From the NCBI RefSeq assembly GCF_014773275.1, contig NZ_JACWMW010000004.1, forward strand, positions 62,001 through 126,000: a stretch of 64,000 bases of DNA. Reading direction: 5' to 3'. The DNA is from Mucilaginibacter rigui (GTDB lineage Bacteria; Bacteroidota; Bacteroidia; Sphingobacteriales; Sphingobacteriaceae). How positions within the stretch are numbered: the first letter of the stretch is position 1; the number at the start of each line of letters is the position of its first letter. The translations under genes and the position numbers were made by a program. Of this stretch, positions 19,301-26,996 are shown piece after piece. The notes under the pieces are model-generated. The model worked only from the letters and a program-made list of their open reading frames with translations, searched no databases and was not told the DNA's origin.

Positions 19301-20577
19301 GTTACCTGCCGCAATCAAACTTTTTTGGGCAGGATGTTAATTACAATGCGCCAGGTATAGGCTTCCTGTTGGGCAGCCAGGCCGATCTGCGTGCCAAAGC
19401 GGTAGCAAATGGATGGATCACAAAAGACACCCTGCAAAACCAACTGTATATAAAATCATTTAATGAAGATATCCGCCTGCGTAGCATTATAGAACCAATA
19501 GCCGACCTGCGGGTAGAACTCATAGCCTTTAAAACGCAGGACCGTAACTATCAAACCAATTTTAAATACCTTGCCAGTACCAATAGTATAGAAAACCTAA
19601 GCCCGGTAACTACGGGTACTTACAGTATCTCGTACATGTCGCTTGCTACTGCGTTCGCAAAATCAGGGGGGGTAAATAACACTTCGGCTACATACCAAAA
19701 GTTTTTAGAGAATCGTGCCATTATCTCCCAAAGACTGGGGCCTAAAAACCCTAATTCGGGTGGGGCAACCGGCGGCTTTGCCGATGGGTATGGCCCTAAT
19801 GCGCAAAATGTATTGGTGCCAGCTTTCCTGGCGGCTTATGCGGGCAAAGATGCAGGCTCGGCAAGTACAAACCAGTTCCCCAAAATACCCATACCAAACT
19901 GGCAAATATCATATGGTGGTTTAGGCAAGCTGCCATTCTTCACAGATCTTTTCGATTCATTCGATCTGAAGCATGGCTACCGGTCGTCATATACTGTGGG
20001 TAGTTTTACTACTTTGTTGCAATACCAGGAAGCCAACGGTGCGGCAATTTCAAGGGATGCCAATAATGATTTCCTGCCTTTTTACCAGTTTTCGCAGGTG
20101 GCCATATTTGAGCAATTTGTACCCTTGCTTGGTGCTGATGTGCGTTTCAAAAACAGCATGACGGCCAACTTTGAATACCGCAAAACCCGCTCATTAAACT
20201 TAAGCTTGTTAAATAGCCAACTGGCACAGCAGGAAGAAAATATTTTGGTTTTTGGGTTTGGCTATCGCCCTAAAAATTTCAGGATGCCATGGGGGTTATT
20301 CGGCACCGGTAACCGTACCGATAATGATATAAACTTTAAACTTGATGTAGCCGTACGTGATAACAAAACATTGATTTACCGTGCCGATGTAGCAGCGGCT
20401 GAAGTATCATCGGGTGCAAAAAATATCACCATGCGTCCCTCTATTGATTATGTGATAAATCAGCGTTTTAATCTTAACCTGTTTTACGATAGTAATATTA
20501 CCAAGCCGTATACCTCGCAGTCGTTTAATACATCGTTTACCAACTTTGGTATTAATTTAAAGCTCTTGTTGCAGTAA
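13348..20577 (+). CDS. sprA: SprA, type IX secretion translocon / gliding motility protein
   Basis: 2409 residues. SprA is the very large outer-membrane beta-barrel through which type IX secretion substrates cross the outer membrane; it is also needed for gliding in Flavobacterium. After a signal peptide (residues 1-27, ending KLYAQ) comes a Gln/Pro-rich low-complexity stretch (~28-95), then the long SprA_N regions and repeated amphipathic beta-strands to a C-terminus typical of barrels (NFGINLKLLLQ). No in-frame ATG precedes the signal peptide; the start is TTG at 13348, with an in-frame stop 12 bp upstream. The gene alone occupies over 7 kb and follows ruvA closely. Confidence 0.93.
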   Translation: MIKNFTTRLFVVILFVSALSGVGKLYAQQTPVQPTQTGQQFPTQQQPQFPNQQQSQFPNQQRTGQQSQQATNQQQTQFQQPGQRPVATKPQQTAPVAAKADTGKKLGPISLTEPMSKRQREGIFFIDPPGLIRTVEYDAATNKYVLYERLGNLLYRAPQYLTFGEYLMLMQRGVKREYFKQLADNYAYESQQPGFIPQMKIRSKTFEQIFGSSNINIRPQGSAEVILAGQVNKNENPLFNTRQRNQFNFNFDQRIQLNVTGDIGDKLKITTNYNTEAQFQFENQIKLDYTGHPDEIIQKIEAGTVSMPLNTTLISGSQALFGVKTKLKFGKLDVTSIFSQQRSQAKNITIKNGAQEQNINITAADYESNKHFFLSQYFRNNYNRALANIPIISSNINITKIEVWTTNRTNVTTDSRDILAFLDLGENKPFNTSVVTGGTSAYPAGFKGPGFPQQSNNLLNVLPATARNTNSNDVANLFRTTRATDNYAKLTYARKLTDKEFTLHPQLGYISLNYPLNNDEVLAVAYQYTVNGVQYQVGEFSSDRAVDPGTPTVLFTKLLKNELLKTDLPTWDLMMKNIYSLGAYQISSTNFKLNVSRLDDKSGIEKTIMDEGQNTKSKRWMQLTGVDNLDQQNDKRPDGYFDFLEGITIDSQNGRIMFPVLEPFGSDLAKQFIPSETDLVARYVYQPLYDSTKTIAQQFFPKLNRYLIKGTYTSQSGSEYQLNAVNIPQGSVVVTAGSVKLQEGNDYTIDYSAGRIRILNQALLASGQTINVKLENNELFGVQQKSLFGTRLDYHLNDKWALGATMMHLTEQPITQNEIAGEESISNTIWGFDANYSSQSRFLTRLVDKLPFIHTKAPSSINFSGEFAQLLPGSPGALNFAGSKNGTSYLDDFENSRSVIDIKSAINWQISGTPQMFSESANFDDLSYGYNRARLAFYNIDPIFYTNSGSVNVSRNELSNHYVRQVIEQEVFPYKQSTTGQPLSLSTLNLAFYPTVRGPYNFTTTGLNNDGTLQNPRNRWGGMFRKLETNDFESLNVGYIEFWILDPFIYKPNSTGGDLYFNLGSVSEDILKDGRKSLENALPVDGLTADKVDETNWGRVSKLQPVINAFDNDPNSRRLQDVGLDGLNDDGEKVKFAPVIQQVQGQLNQQAAAVFAADPSSDDYRYYQGRELDQAGAGILERYSRYNGTEGNSKTAEQSQAELGIQTSASTSLPDGEDINRDNNMSQTDEYFQYKVSIRPQDMVIGQNYINDKITTAVKLPNGTTEAVTWYQFRIPITDYQSKVGNIQDFKAIRFMRMFMTNFADTSVLRFATLQLARSEWRTFNIENNPLNVIADPAITNPVIDGSTLDVQAVNIEENGNRTPIPYVVPPGINRQRNYNNLQTDTKLNEQSLSLNVANLRDGYSRAAFRTFFNDLRAYKRIQMFIHAEGENLKDKDLNGFVRLGVDYQDNYYEYEVPLTITQPGTRDPGAIWPANNELDLQLSLLVDAKLARNNAKLNGQPWPFTIPFVYTDGLNKVTIKGQPDLSRLRTIMLGVRNPLKGTGASNDDGLNKTGTVWFDELRLTDFDQRGGWAATARVDAALADFANITVAGSKSTIGFGTLDSRVGDRNRSDNQSIDASASVELGKFFPEKSGIRIPAYVNISTQISTPQYDPGSPDVELKKSLANAPTSQARDSIKNVTKDFTTRKSINFTNVHKERTNQSAPVHVWDIENFAATYAYTEYQHHDFNVENDFSKTYRVALSYNYNKEPKYYTPFAKIIKSNLLALARDFNFSILPSRLNFSISFDRFYSENTLRNNDPNNFIPIPTSFNKNFNITRVYGIGWNLSKGLTLDIDATNLSVVDEPAGRLNGLKRDTLWENLWKLGRTTNYNHTINLNYTAPINKIPGLDWTALTVRYSTNFNWQTQPEFAINDPTYDVGNSIQNARTIQLNPNLNFANFYNKFGALRKGKNEKTGAAKFFLGILTGIKNISGTYTRTEGTFLPGYLPQSNFFGQDVNYNAPGIGFLLGSQADLRAKAVANGWITKDTLQNQLYIKSFNEDIRLRSIIEPIADLRVELIAFKTQDRNYQTNFKYLASTNSIENLSPVTTGTYSISYMSLATAFAKSGGVNNTSATYQKFLENRAIISQRLGPKNPNSGGATGGFADGYGPNAQNVLVPAFLAAYAGKDAGSASTNQFPKIPIPNWQISYGGLGKLPFFTDLFDSFDLKHGYRSSYTVGSFTTLLQYQEANGAAISRDANNDFLPFYQFSQVAIFEQFVPLLGADVRFKNSMTANFEYRKTRSLNLSLLNSQLAQQEENILVFGFGYRPKNFRMPWGLFGTGNRTDNDINFKLDVAVRDNKTLIYRADVAAAEVSSGAKNITMRPSIDYVINQRFNLNLFYDSNITKPYTSQSFNTSFTNFGINLKLLLQ

Positions 20578-20598
20578 GATAATCCGCGAACCTATACC

Positions 20599-20650
20599 TT
20601 GCGCTCGTCTGTGACGAGTGCTTAACATGGTTCAGCGATTATATCGCTAC
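20599..20650 (+). repeat. REP palindrome, left
   Basis: It contains the imperfect palindrome GCTCGTCTGTGACGAGTGC and a second one, AGCGATTATATCGCT. Both can fold as hairpins, as expected for REP sequences recognised by RAYT proteins. Confidence 0.8.
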
Positions 20651-20668
20651 AATTATTATTTTATAGCT

Positions 20669-21250
20669 ATGTCACATCAATACAGAATCAGGGATATTGA
20701 AGAGGTTTACTTTGTAACGTTTACAATAGTTGATTGGATAGACGTTTTTACAAGGCCGGCTTATAAGGAGTTAATAATTGATTCACTCAAATATTGTCAG
20801 CAAAATAAGGGCCTTGAGATATATGCGTATTGCTTAATGACCAATCATCTTCATTTATTAGTATCGGCACAACTTCCGGCAAAGCTTTCAGATATTATTC
20901 GTGATTTTAAAAAGCATACTAATAAGCAGATCATGAAATTAATGGAAACAGAAAATGAAAGCCGTAAAGATTGGATAGTTTACCGGTTTCAGTATCATGC
21001 AAAGTATAATGTCAGGATACAGGATTATAAAGTGTGGCAGGACGGTTATCACGGGATAGCTTGTGATAAGCCTAATATTTTGCTTCAAAAGTTGGATTAT
21101 ATTCATCATAATCCCGTTAAAGCGGGCATTGTTGCTTTACCAGAGCATTATCTATACAGTTCGGCTGTTAATTATGCAGGTGAAAAGGGCTTACTTGATG
21201 TGTTGTTATTAGATACTGGGTTTTACGTTGCAAACGTAAAACCATATTAA
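20669..21250 (+). CDS. REP-associated tyrosine transposase (Y1_Tnp/IS200-like)
   Basis: 193 residues from the chosen ATG; an upstream ATG in frame would add 17 residues unlike the family. The HUH metal motif is HLH at residues 60-62 within MTNHLHLLV. The probable nucleophile is Tyr144 in DYIHHNPVKAG. Such single-tyrosine transposases cut and join single-stranded DNA at REP hairpins and are usually domesticated, present in single copy. The stop codon lies inside the inverted repeat at 21247-21273. The gene is intact, so the element may still act on REP copies elsewhere in the genome. Confidence 0.9.
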   Translation: MSHQYRIRDIEEVYFVTFTIVDWIDVFTRPAYKELIIDSLKYCQQNKGLEIYAYCLMTNHLHLLVSAQLPAKLSDIIRDFKKHTNKQIMKLMETENESRKDWIVYRFQYHAKYNVRIQDYKVWQDGYHGIACDKPNILLQKLDYIHHNPVKAGIVALPEHYLYSSAVNYAGEKGLLDVLLLDTGFYVANVKPY

Positions 21251-21273
21251 GCACTCGTCACAGACGAGCGCAA
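21247..21273 (+). repeat. 27-bp inverted copy of the left REP
   Basis: Exact reverse complement of 20599-20625. Together the two copies could pair over 27 bp around the transposase gene. Confidence 0.95.
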
Positions 21274-21290
21274 GTTATGTTTATCTTTCA

Positions 21291-21341
21291 TTGCGCTCGT
21301 TATAACAAGCGCTTAACTTGTGTAAGCGATTGTATCGCTAC
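21291..21341 (+). repeat. REP palindrome, right
   Basis: Imperfect direct copy of the left REP, beginning TTGCGCTCGT and ending in AGCGATTGTATCGCTAC. The first palindrome has compensating changes (TATAACA loop), which suggests the hairpin is maintained. Confidence 0.8.
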
Positions 21342-21344
21342 TGT

Positions 21345-23153
21345 TTAACCCTTCTTGCCTCCCTTTTTCTTCTCCACCGCTTCTTTAAACTTCTTGTCCT
21401 CTTTTTCCTTTTCTTTTACGGCTTTCTTAACAATTTTTTCCTGCTCTTTTTTGTCCTCGGTATTTGTTTGCTGGTTTAGTTTTTTCTCCTGGGCAGGGCC
21501 TACGCCCGCGCAGTTTTTGATGCCGTTAAGCAGCACATGCCAAACCGTTTTAAAGAAGGGGAAATTAGCCGGGCGGATGTAAACCTCATTAGCCAGGCGT
21601 GGCGTTTTATTGCCATCATCGGGGTTATCGTGTTTTAATATCACGGCATTAGCCAGCGCGCTGATAAGCGTTTTCTTGGTGTAATCGGGCCGTAGTATAT
21701 CAACCTTTAAGCCTTTATATAGAAAAGATACGGTGCCTTTTGAAAGCTTTTGCGTGCTGTGTATATCAAAATCGAAGCTGTTTAACCTGCCATCGGTTAT
21801 TTTAACCATTGAGAGGGGCATCAGCACCGGGTTAACATCGCTCATGTTCATGGGCGCAAGGTGCCCCTTGTAAGCGTAGTTATAAGTAGCATCGTTAAGG
21901 TTAAACACAAAGTGCAGATCGAGTTTGGCCTTTCCCATAAAATAGCTGGTGATGTTAGCAGTAGCAATATTGTTCTTTTTTAGCTTATCCGCACGGTTGG
22001 TAAGGTTGAGGAACCGGCCTGAAATGTTGTTAAACTTTAAATGCCCAAACTTTTTTGAGGTTTTATTAAGCTGCGAATACACCACATTCATACGTTTCAT
22101 ATCCAGCGTATCAATATTAAGCGTTGCTTTAATAGCATGGCGAATGGCCCAATGGGGAAACGTTACCAGCCTGTCGGTAGTTTGCAAGGCGCCATTATAG
22201 TTACTGAAGACTTCGAAATATCCTTTATCAATCACAAGTTTTTTAATATCAATACTTTGCGATTTTTGATAATTGATGTAATCAAAATTTTTTAATTGTG
22301 CCGAATCAATGTGCAGGGTAAAGCGGTCCTTTTTACTTTTTTCAAAAAACGCGGCACGGTCTATTGGTTTAAGATCAATCCCGGTAATGGCAAGGTTTTT
22401 TGTTTGGGTAGATAGCTTTACCGATTTAACTTTAAAGGTATATAAGCCGCTTGCAGCTTTACTGTTGTAGTTTTTTAATTCGGTAGTAACATCTTTACAA
22501 TATAAAAAGCGCGTGGTATCTGTTTGCGTTGCCGAATCTATCAGCAGGTCGGTGGCCTTTATATCCATCTCCTTAAGTTCGGATATCGCCAGCTTTGGCC
22601 CTGTATAGTTTTTTTGCTTGTAATTTATATTGGTAAAAAGGATCTCGCCTATATGCACCAGCTTAAAGCTTTTTGAGATTTTTTGGTAAAGTGTTCGTTT
22701 GTCTTTTTTGGCGGTATCGGTATCCTTATCAGCATACTTGCTTATTTGTATTTCGGGTTCGTTTAAGGTGATGCGGCCAACGTTCAGTTTCTTTTTAAAG
22801 TAGAATTCAAAAGGGTGGGCGTTTGATATCACCAGTCGTTTCACATGTAATTCGTACAAACTGCCGGGGGCGCCGCCTTGCTTTTTCATTTGGCTATATA
22901 CAGCCGTATCGGGTTTAAAGGTAATATCGTATAGCACTGCTTTACCTTGCAGTATGTTCAGGTCAAGGTTGCTGTAGTTTATGGTGTATAAGCTATCAGT
23001 GCCTTTTAAAACGGCTTCTTTTACTTTGGCCGAAAGTTTCGGGGCTAAAAAACTATTGATAATTAATACCGCCACTATAGTAAGCAGTACTACAGCGCCG
23101 ATAACTATCAGCAATATTTTTTGCCAGCGGTGTTTTAAAAAGGTAGTTGCCAT
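21345..23153 (-). CDS. AsmA/DUF748-like membrane-anchored protein
   Basis: 602 residues. A single N-terminal transmembrane helix ([20 protein letters not shown], residues ~14-33) anchors a long beta-rich body with the alternating pattern of AsmA-type proteins ([20 protein letters not shown] near 57-76). AsmA-like proteins span the periplasm and are linked to phospholipid transport to the outer membrane. The last ~50 residues are an almost purely charged tail ([18 protein letters not shown]), unusual for the family. The gene is divergent from miaB with a 145-bp shared upstream region. The family call rests on pattern; a general DUF748-type protein is the alternative. Confidence 0.7.
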   Translation of the reverse strand: MATTFLKHRWQKILLIVIGAVVLLTIVAVLIINSFLAPKLSAKVKEAVLKGTDSLYTINYSNLDLNILQGKAVLYDITFKPDTAVYSQMKKQGGAPGSLYELHVKRLVISNAHPFEFYFKKKLNVGRITLNEPEIQISKYADKDTDTAKKDKRTLYQKISKSFKLVHIGEILFTNINYKQKNYTGPKLAISELKEMDIKATDLLIDSATQTDTTRFLYCKDVTTELKNYNSKAASGLYTFKVKSVKLSTQTKNLAITGIDLKPIDRAAFFEKSKKDRFTLHIDSAQLKNFDYINYQKSQSIDIKKLVIDKGYFEVFSNYNGALQTTDRLVTFPHWAIRHAIKATLNIDTLDMKRMNVVYSQLNKTSKKFGHLKFNNISGRFLNLTNRADKLKKNNIATANITSYFMGKAKLDLHFVFNLNDATYNYAYKGHLAPMNMSDVNPVLMPLSMVKITDGRLNSFDFDIHSTQKLSKGTVSFLYKGLKVDILRPDYTKKTLISALANAVILKHDNPDDGNKTPRLANEVYIRPANFPFFKTVWHVLLNGIKNCAGVGPAQEKKLNQQTNTEDKKEQEKIVKKAVKEKEKEDKKFKEAVEKKKGGKKG

Positions 23154-23274
23154 GTTTGTTCGCTTTGCTTATGTTCCCAGCGACCTTAATGGCGGCTTGT
23201 TGCAGATATATAACAACATAAACCGAAAATTGTTAAGCGCTGACAAAGTGTCACATCATTATATAAAAATTGTG

Positions 23275-23282
23275 TATTTTTG
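23275..23282 (+). promoter_or_regulatory. -7 box TATTTTTG upstream of miaB
   Basis: It matches the Bacteroidota -7 consensus and lies 16 bp before the miaB start. No TTG is found at the standard 19-bp distance. Confidence 0.35.
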
Positions 23283-23298
23283 TAGTTCAATTTTTTAC

Positions 23299-24753
23299 AT
23301 GACAATGGATTTGCTTATACCGGATAAAGTGCACGATGAGACAAGGCAGGGCGAGGCTTTAATTTTAGAGCCTGTTGGTAAAACAAATGGCCGTAAGCTT
23401 TATATAGAAAGCTATGGCTGCGCCATGAATTTCTCTGATAGTGAGATAGTAGCTTCGATATTGGCCGAAAAGGGCTTTGAGACCACGTCAGATTTTAACA
23501 GTGCTGATGTTGTTTTCATCAACACCTGCTCTATACGTGAGAATGCCGAAGTACGTGTGCGTAACCGCCTGAAAGAATTTGCAGGTGCTAAATTCAGGAA
23601 CCCCGGTATGGTGGTTGGTGTGCTGGGCTGCATGGCCGAACGTTTAAAGGCTAAATTTTTAGAAGAAGAAAAACTGGTTGATGTTGTGGTTGGCCCCGAT
23701 GCTTACCGCGACCTGCCAAACTTAATAGAACAGGTTGATGGCGGCCAGCGCGCAGTTAACGTATTGCTTAGCCGCGAGGAAACCTATGCCGATATTAGCC
23801 CCGTGCGTTTAAACAGCAATGGCATTAACGCCTTTGTATCTATTATGCGTGGCTGCGATAATATGTGCAGCTTTTGCGTAGTGCCATTTACCCGTGGCCG
23901 CGAACGCAGCCGCGACGCACACTCGGTTGTGGCCGAGTGTAAAGACCTGTTTGATAAAGGCTACCGCGAAGTTACTTTGTTAGGCCAGAACGTAGACTCA
24001 TACAAATGGAGCGGGCAGTTAGCCGAAGGCGTTGAGCCTTTAGCCGTTGGCGATGAAATTACCGTTGTGAATTTTGCCAACCTGTTAGAGATGGTAGCAC
24101 TGGTTAGCCCGGAGTTGCGCGTGCGTTTCTCAACATCACACCCCAAAGATATTACCGACGAAGTTTTACATACCATTGCTAAATACGAGAATATTTGCAA
24201 TTATATACACCTGCCGGTACAAAGCGGTAACAGCCGGATACTGGATATCATGAACCGTACTTACGACCGTGAGTGGTATATGAACCGTATTGATGCCATT
24301 CGCAGGATAATACCTGATTGCGCGGTATCAACAGATGTGATAACAGGGTTTTGTACCGAAACAGATGAGGAGCATAACGATACTGTAACCATGATGGATT
24401 ACGTGAAGTACGATTTTGCCTACATGTTTAAATATAGCGAAAGGCCGGGTACTTTAGCCGCAAAACGCTACGCCGATGATATACCCGAGGATGTAAAACA
24501 ACGCCGCCTGGCACAAATTGTAGCCAAGCAACAGGAGTATTCATTTTACCGCATGCAGGCGCGGATTGGTAAAGTTGAGAAAGTGCTGATAGAAGGCTTC
24601 TCCAAGAAATCAGACAAAGACTATTGCGGCCGCAGCGACCAGAACGCTATGGTGATATTCCCGGTAAGCGAGAATTATAAACCAGGCCAGTATGTAAACG
24701 TATTGGTAGAGAGAACAACGTCGGCAACGCTGATAGGAACTATTGTAGAATAG
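23299..24753 (+). CDS. miaB: tRNA-2-methylthio-N6-isopentenyladenosine synthase MiaB
   Basis: 484 residues from ATG 23299; the open frame extends upstream but the extra part overlaps the divergent gene and is not MiaB-like. The N-terminal methylthiotransferase domain has the cluster cysteines Cys41, Cys77 and Cys111. The radical-SAM CxxxCxxC motif is Cys186/190/193 in [12 protein letters not shown]-terminal TRAM domain ends the protein. MiaB adds the 2-methylthio group to i6A37 of tRNAs reading UNN codons. Its TAG stop touches an inverted repeat that begins the four-helix-bundle element. Confidence 0.96.
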   Translation: MTMDLLIPDKVHDETRQGEALILEPVGKTNGRKLYIESYGCAMNFSDSEIVASILAEKGFETTSDFNSADVVFINTCSIRENAEVRVRNRLKEFAGAKFRNPGMVVGVLGCMAERLKAKFLEEEKLVDVVVGPDAYRDLPNLIEQVDGGQRAVNVLLSREETYADISPVRLNSNGINAFVSIMRGCDNMCSFCVVPFTRGRERSRDAHSVVAECKDLFDKGYREVTLLGQNVDSYKWSGQLAEGVEPLAVGDEITVVNFANLLEMVALVSPELRVRFSTSHPKDITDEVLHTIAKYENICNYIHLPVQSGNSRILDIMNRTYDREWYMNRIDAIRRIIPDCAVSTDVITGFCTETDEEHNDTVTMMDYVKYDFAYMFKYSERPGTLAAKRYADDIPEDVKQRRLAQIVAKQQEYSFYRMQARIGKVEKVLIEGFSKKSDKDYCGRSDQNAMVIFPVSENYKPGQYVNVLVERTTSATLIGTIVE

Positions 24754-24770
24754 AATCAAGAATCAAGAGA
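24752..24770 (+). repeat. Left imperfect inverted repeat of the four-helix-bundle element
   Basis: AGAATCAAGAATCAAGAGA pairs with 25145-25163 over about 16 of 19 positions in inverted orientation. It overlaps the stop codon of miaB. Confidence 0.7.
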
Positions 24771-24828
24771 CAAGACAGGAAATTGCAAGAGACATAACTT
24801 TAAGAGTTTAAAAGTATGGCAAAAAGCG

Positions 24829-25152
24829 ATGGATCTGACAGACATGACTTTTGAATTTTGCAAAGAATTACCAGCTAATGAAAGATATAATCTTATAGAT
24901 CAAATTAACAGGTGTTCTGTCCCTTCAAACATAGCAGAAGGTTCAGGTAAAAATACCAGTAAGCATTTTGCAGAGTTTTTGTCTATATCGATATCTTCAT
25001 CTTTTGAACTCGAAACACACTTATTAATATGTGAGCGAAGAAAATATGGGTCTGAAGAAAAATTAAGAAATTGCCTGGAGCTTTTGTCTGAAGTTCAAAG
25101 AATGATATTCTCATTTAGAGAGTACGTTCTGAAAGCCGAAGCGATTTCTTGA
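24829..25152 (+). CDS. Four-helix-bundle protein (23S rRNA intervening-sequence type), possibly start-lost
   Basis: 107 residues from the only in-frame ATG. Family members normally begin about twelve residues earlier with a MHNFxxLxVWQKAM-type start. That stretch is present here in frame (HNFKSLKVWQKAMDL) but without a start codon, so translation either begins at Met 24829, lacking the first helix turn, or the start has been lost. The core motif PSNIAEGSGKNTSKHFAEFL is intact, although CSVPSNIAEG appears two residues shorter than the usual SVSIPSNIAEG. The family forms pentameric helical bundles of unknown role and was first seen in insertions in 23S rRNA genes. This copy is free-standing between imperfect inverted repeats. 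Confidence 0.7.
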   Translation: MDLTDMTFEFCKELPANERYNLIDQINRCSVPSNIAEGSGKNTSKHFAEFLSISISSSFELETHLLICERRKYGSEEKLRNCLELLSEVQRMIFSFREYVLKAEAIS

Positions 25153-25163
25153 TTCTTGACTCT
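25145..25163 (+). repeat. Right imperfect inverted repeat of the four-helix-bundle element
   Basis: TTTCTTGATTCTTGACTCT is the inverted partner of 24752-24770. It overlaps the stop codon of the small gene. A third related TCTTGACTCT follows at once. Confidence 0.7.
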
Positions 25164-25186
25164 AACATCTTGACTCTTTTTTAAAT

Positions 25187-26440
25187 ATGGAAGTACAAGA
25201 CATCAAACAACGCTTTGGCATCATCGGTAATTCGCCGTTGCTGAACAGGGCTATAAATATTGCAAACCAGGTTGCACCTACTGATATCTCGGTATTAATT
25301 ACCGGCGAGAGCGGGAGTGGTAAAGAAGTTTTTTCGCATATCATCCACCAGATGAGTCCGCGTAAGCATGGGCCGTTCATAGCGGTTAACTGCGGGGCCA
25401 TCCCCGAGGGCACGATCGATTCAGAACTATTCGGGCACGAAAAAGGCGCCTACACAGGTGCCGTTGGCGAGCGTAAAGGTTATTTTGAAACAGTTAACGG
25501 CGGTACCATATTTTTGGATGAAATAGCCGAGATGCCCCTGGGTACACAGGCGCGTTTGCTGCGCGTATTAGAATCCGGCCAGTACATCAGGGTGGGTTCA
25601 TCAAAGGTTGAGAAAACCAATGTGCGTGTTATTGCTGCAACCAATGTAGATGTTTATGATGCGGTAAAAGCTGGTAAATTCCGTGAGGATCTTTACTACC
25701 GTTTAAACACCGTGCCTTTAAAGATCCCGCCATTACGCGAGAGGAAGGAAGATGTGTTCCTGCTGTTCCGCAAATTCACAGCAGACTTTACCGATAAATA
25801 CCGTACCCCGCCCATTCAGTTAGATGAAGAGGCGCAGCAGGTACTTATTAATTACTCGTGGCCTGGTAACGTAAGGCAATTGAAAAATATGGCCGAGCAA
25901 CTTGCCGTGTTAGAACGCGACAGGGTAATAACCGCGCAAACCCTTTTAACCTACATCCCGCATGAAGCTGGCCGTACAAATCTGCCTATGCGTTTGGATA
26001 ACCAGCCAAAAGAGGATTTCTCTGAAAGGGATATCCTGTATAAGGTACTGTTTGATATGAAAAGGGATATGGTAGAGCTGAAAAAATTGGTTGCCGAAAT
26101 TATTGAGCATGGCGGTGTAAGCACAAATTTCCAGAACAATTCTACAGCGTTAACACAATTGTATCGCGATATTGAATTGCCATCGGTTAATACCCACGAA
26201 ACACAATTTACATTGCAGCAACCCGTTAACAATAGCGTTAGCAGCAGTAATAATAATACAGATTACAACATCACACACGATGCTGAAGAGGTGGAGGAAT
26301 CGTTATCGCTGATAGAGAAAGAATCCGACCTGATACGCAAAGCACTTAAAAAGCATAAAGGCAAACGCAAATTGGCTGCTAATGAGCTGGGCATATCAGA
26401 AAGAACTTTATATCGTAAAATAAAAGAATTAGATTTATAA
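25187..26440 (+). CDS. Sigma-54-dependent transcriptional activator (AAA+ and Fis HTH, no receiver domain)
   Basis: 417 residues. The AAA+ domain starts almost at residue 1: Walker A GESGSGKE at 40-47, the sigma-54 contact loop GAYTGA at 87-92, and Walker B FLDEIAEM near 110. A linker rich in N, S and T (~325-365) leads to a C-terminal Fis-type helix-turn-helix (KLAANELGISERTLYRKIKE). It opens promoters bound by RNA polymerase-sigma-54 using ATP. With no response-regulator or sensor domain, its control must be by level or by a partner. lptE starts 7 bp after its stop, so it heads the lptE-secG operon. Confidence 0.93.
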   Translation: MEVQDIKQRFGIIGNSPLLNRAINIANQVAPTDISVLITGESGSGKEVFSHIIHQMSPRKHGPFIAVNCGAIPEGTIDSELFGHEKGAYTGAVGERKGYFETVNGGTIFLDEIAEMPLGTQARLLRVLESGQYIRVGSSKVEKTNVRVIAATNVDVYDAVKAGKFREDLYYRLNTVPLKIPPLRERKEDVFLLFRKFTADFTDKYRTPPIQLDEEAQQVLINYSWPGNVRQLKNMAEQLAVLERDRVITAQTLLTYIPHEAGRTNLPMRLDNQPKEDFSERDILYKVLFDMKRDMVELKKLVAEIIEHGGVSTNFQNNSTALTQLYRDIELPSVNTHETQFTLQQPVNNSVSSSNNNTDYNITHDAEEVEESLSLIEKESDLIRKALKKHKGKRKLAANELGISERTLYRKIKELDL

Positions 26441-26447
26441 GTAACAA

Positions 26448-26975
26448 ATGAGGAAGAGGCTGTTTTTAAGTTTATTGGTTTTGGGTACCGTAGTTATGTT
26501 GTTTAACTCGTGTGCCTATAAGTTATCGCTTAACGGCGCTTCTATACCGCCCGATCTGAAAACCATCGATATCCAGTTTTTTGAGAATAACGCGCAATTG
26601 GTAGTGCCTACACTAAGCCAAACATTTACCGAAGCATTAAAAAATCGTATCCGTACGCAAACAAACATCAGTATTATAAGGGGCGAAGCCAATGCTACCA
26701 TGAGCGGAGCTATTACAGGTTACAGCATTGCACCGGTTTCTATACAGGCAACAAACAGCAACACCGCGCCAATTGCCGGTGCAAGCCGTTTAACTATAAC
26801 AGTTCAGGTAAAATATGTTTACGATGCCGATAAAAAGCTTAGTTTTGAAGAATCGTTCACAAAATCTAAAGATTTTACCGGCGATAGTGCATCGCAGGAA
26901 CAAACTTTGATACCGGAGATTGTTAAACAATTAACAGACGATATTTTTAACAGAGCCTTCGCCAATTGGAATTGA
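26448..26975 (+). CDS. lptE: LPS-assembly lipoprotein LptE
   Basis: 175 residues with a lipoprotein signal (lipobox LFNSC). The mature start CAYKLSLNGASIPPDLKTI is typical of Bacteroidota LptE. LptE plugs the LptD barrel in the outer membrane and helps place lipopolysaccharide on the cell surface. It lies 7 bp after the sigma-54 activator and 21 bp before the next gene, within an apparent activator-lptE-hypothetical-secG operon. Divergence from proteobacterial LptE is large, so the call leans on the N-terminal pattern and the conserved context. Confidence 0.85.
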   Translation: MRKRLFLSLLVLGTVVMLFNSCAYKLSLNGASIPPDLKTIDIQFFENNAQLVVPTLSQTFTEALKNRIRTQTNISIIRGEANATMSGAITGYSIAPVSIQATNSNTAPIAGASRLTITVQVKYVYDADKKLSFEESFTKSKDFTGDSASQEQTLIPEIVKQLTDDIFNRAFANWN

Positions 26976-26996
26976 TAGGATATTTTTTAAACCAGC

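Larger units (their letters stand above)
20599..21341 (+). mobile_element. REP/RAYT element: tyrosine transposase with flanking palindromes
   Basis: A REP-associated transposase gene is bracketed by palindromic repeats. A 27-bp sequence at 20599-20625 recurs in perfect inverted form at 21247-21273. A 52-bp composite unit (two small palindromes in series) at 20599-20650 recurs in direct, imperfect form at 21291-21341. The unit sits between the convergent ends of sprA and an AsmA-like gene and disrupts neither. Confidence 0.85.

Noticed and set aside
20599-21341. CRISPR array, suggested by repeated palindromes
   Set aside because: Only three related copies with unequal spacing around a transposase gene; no regular repeat-spacer pattern. 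No CRISPR is present elsewhere in the window.
22981-23298. N-terminal extension of MiaB by 106 codons
   Set aside because: It overlaps the divergent AsmA-like gene and its promoter region; MiaB homologues start near ATG 23299.
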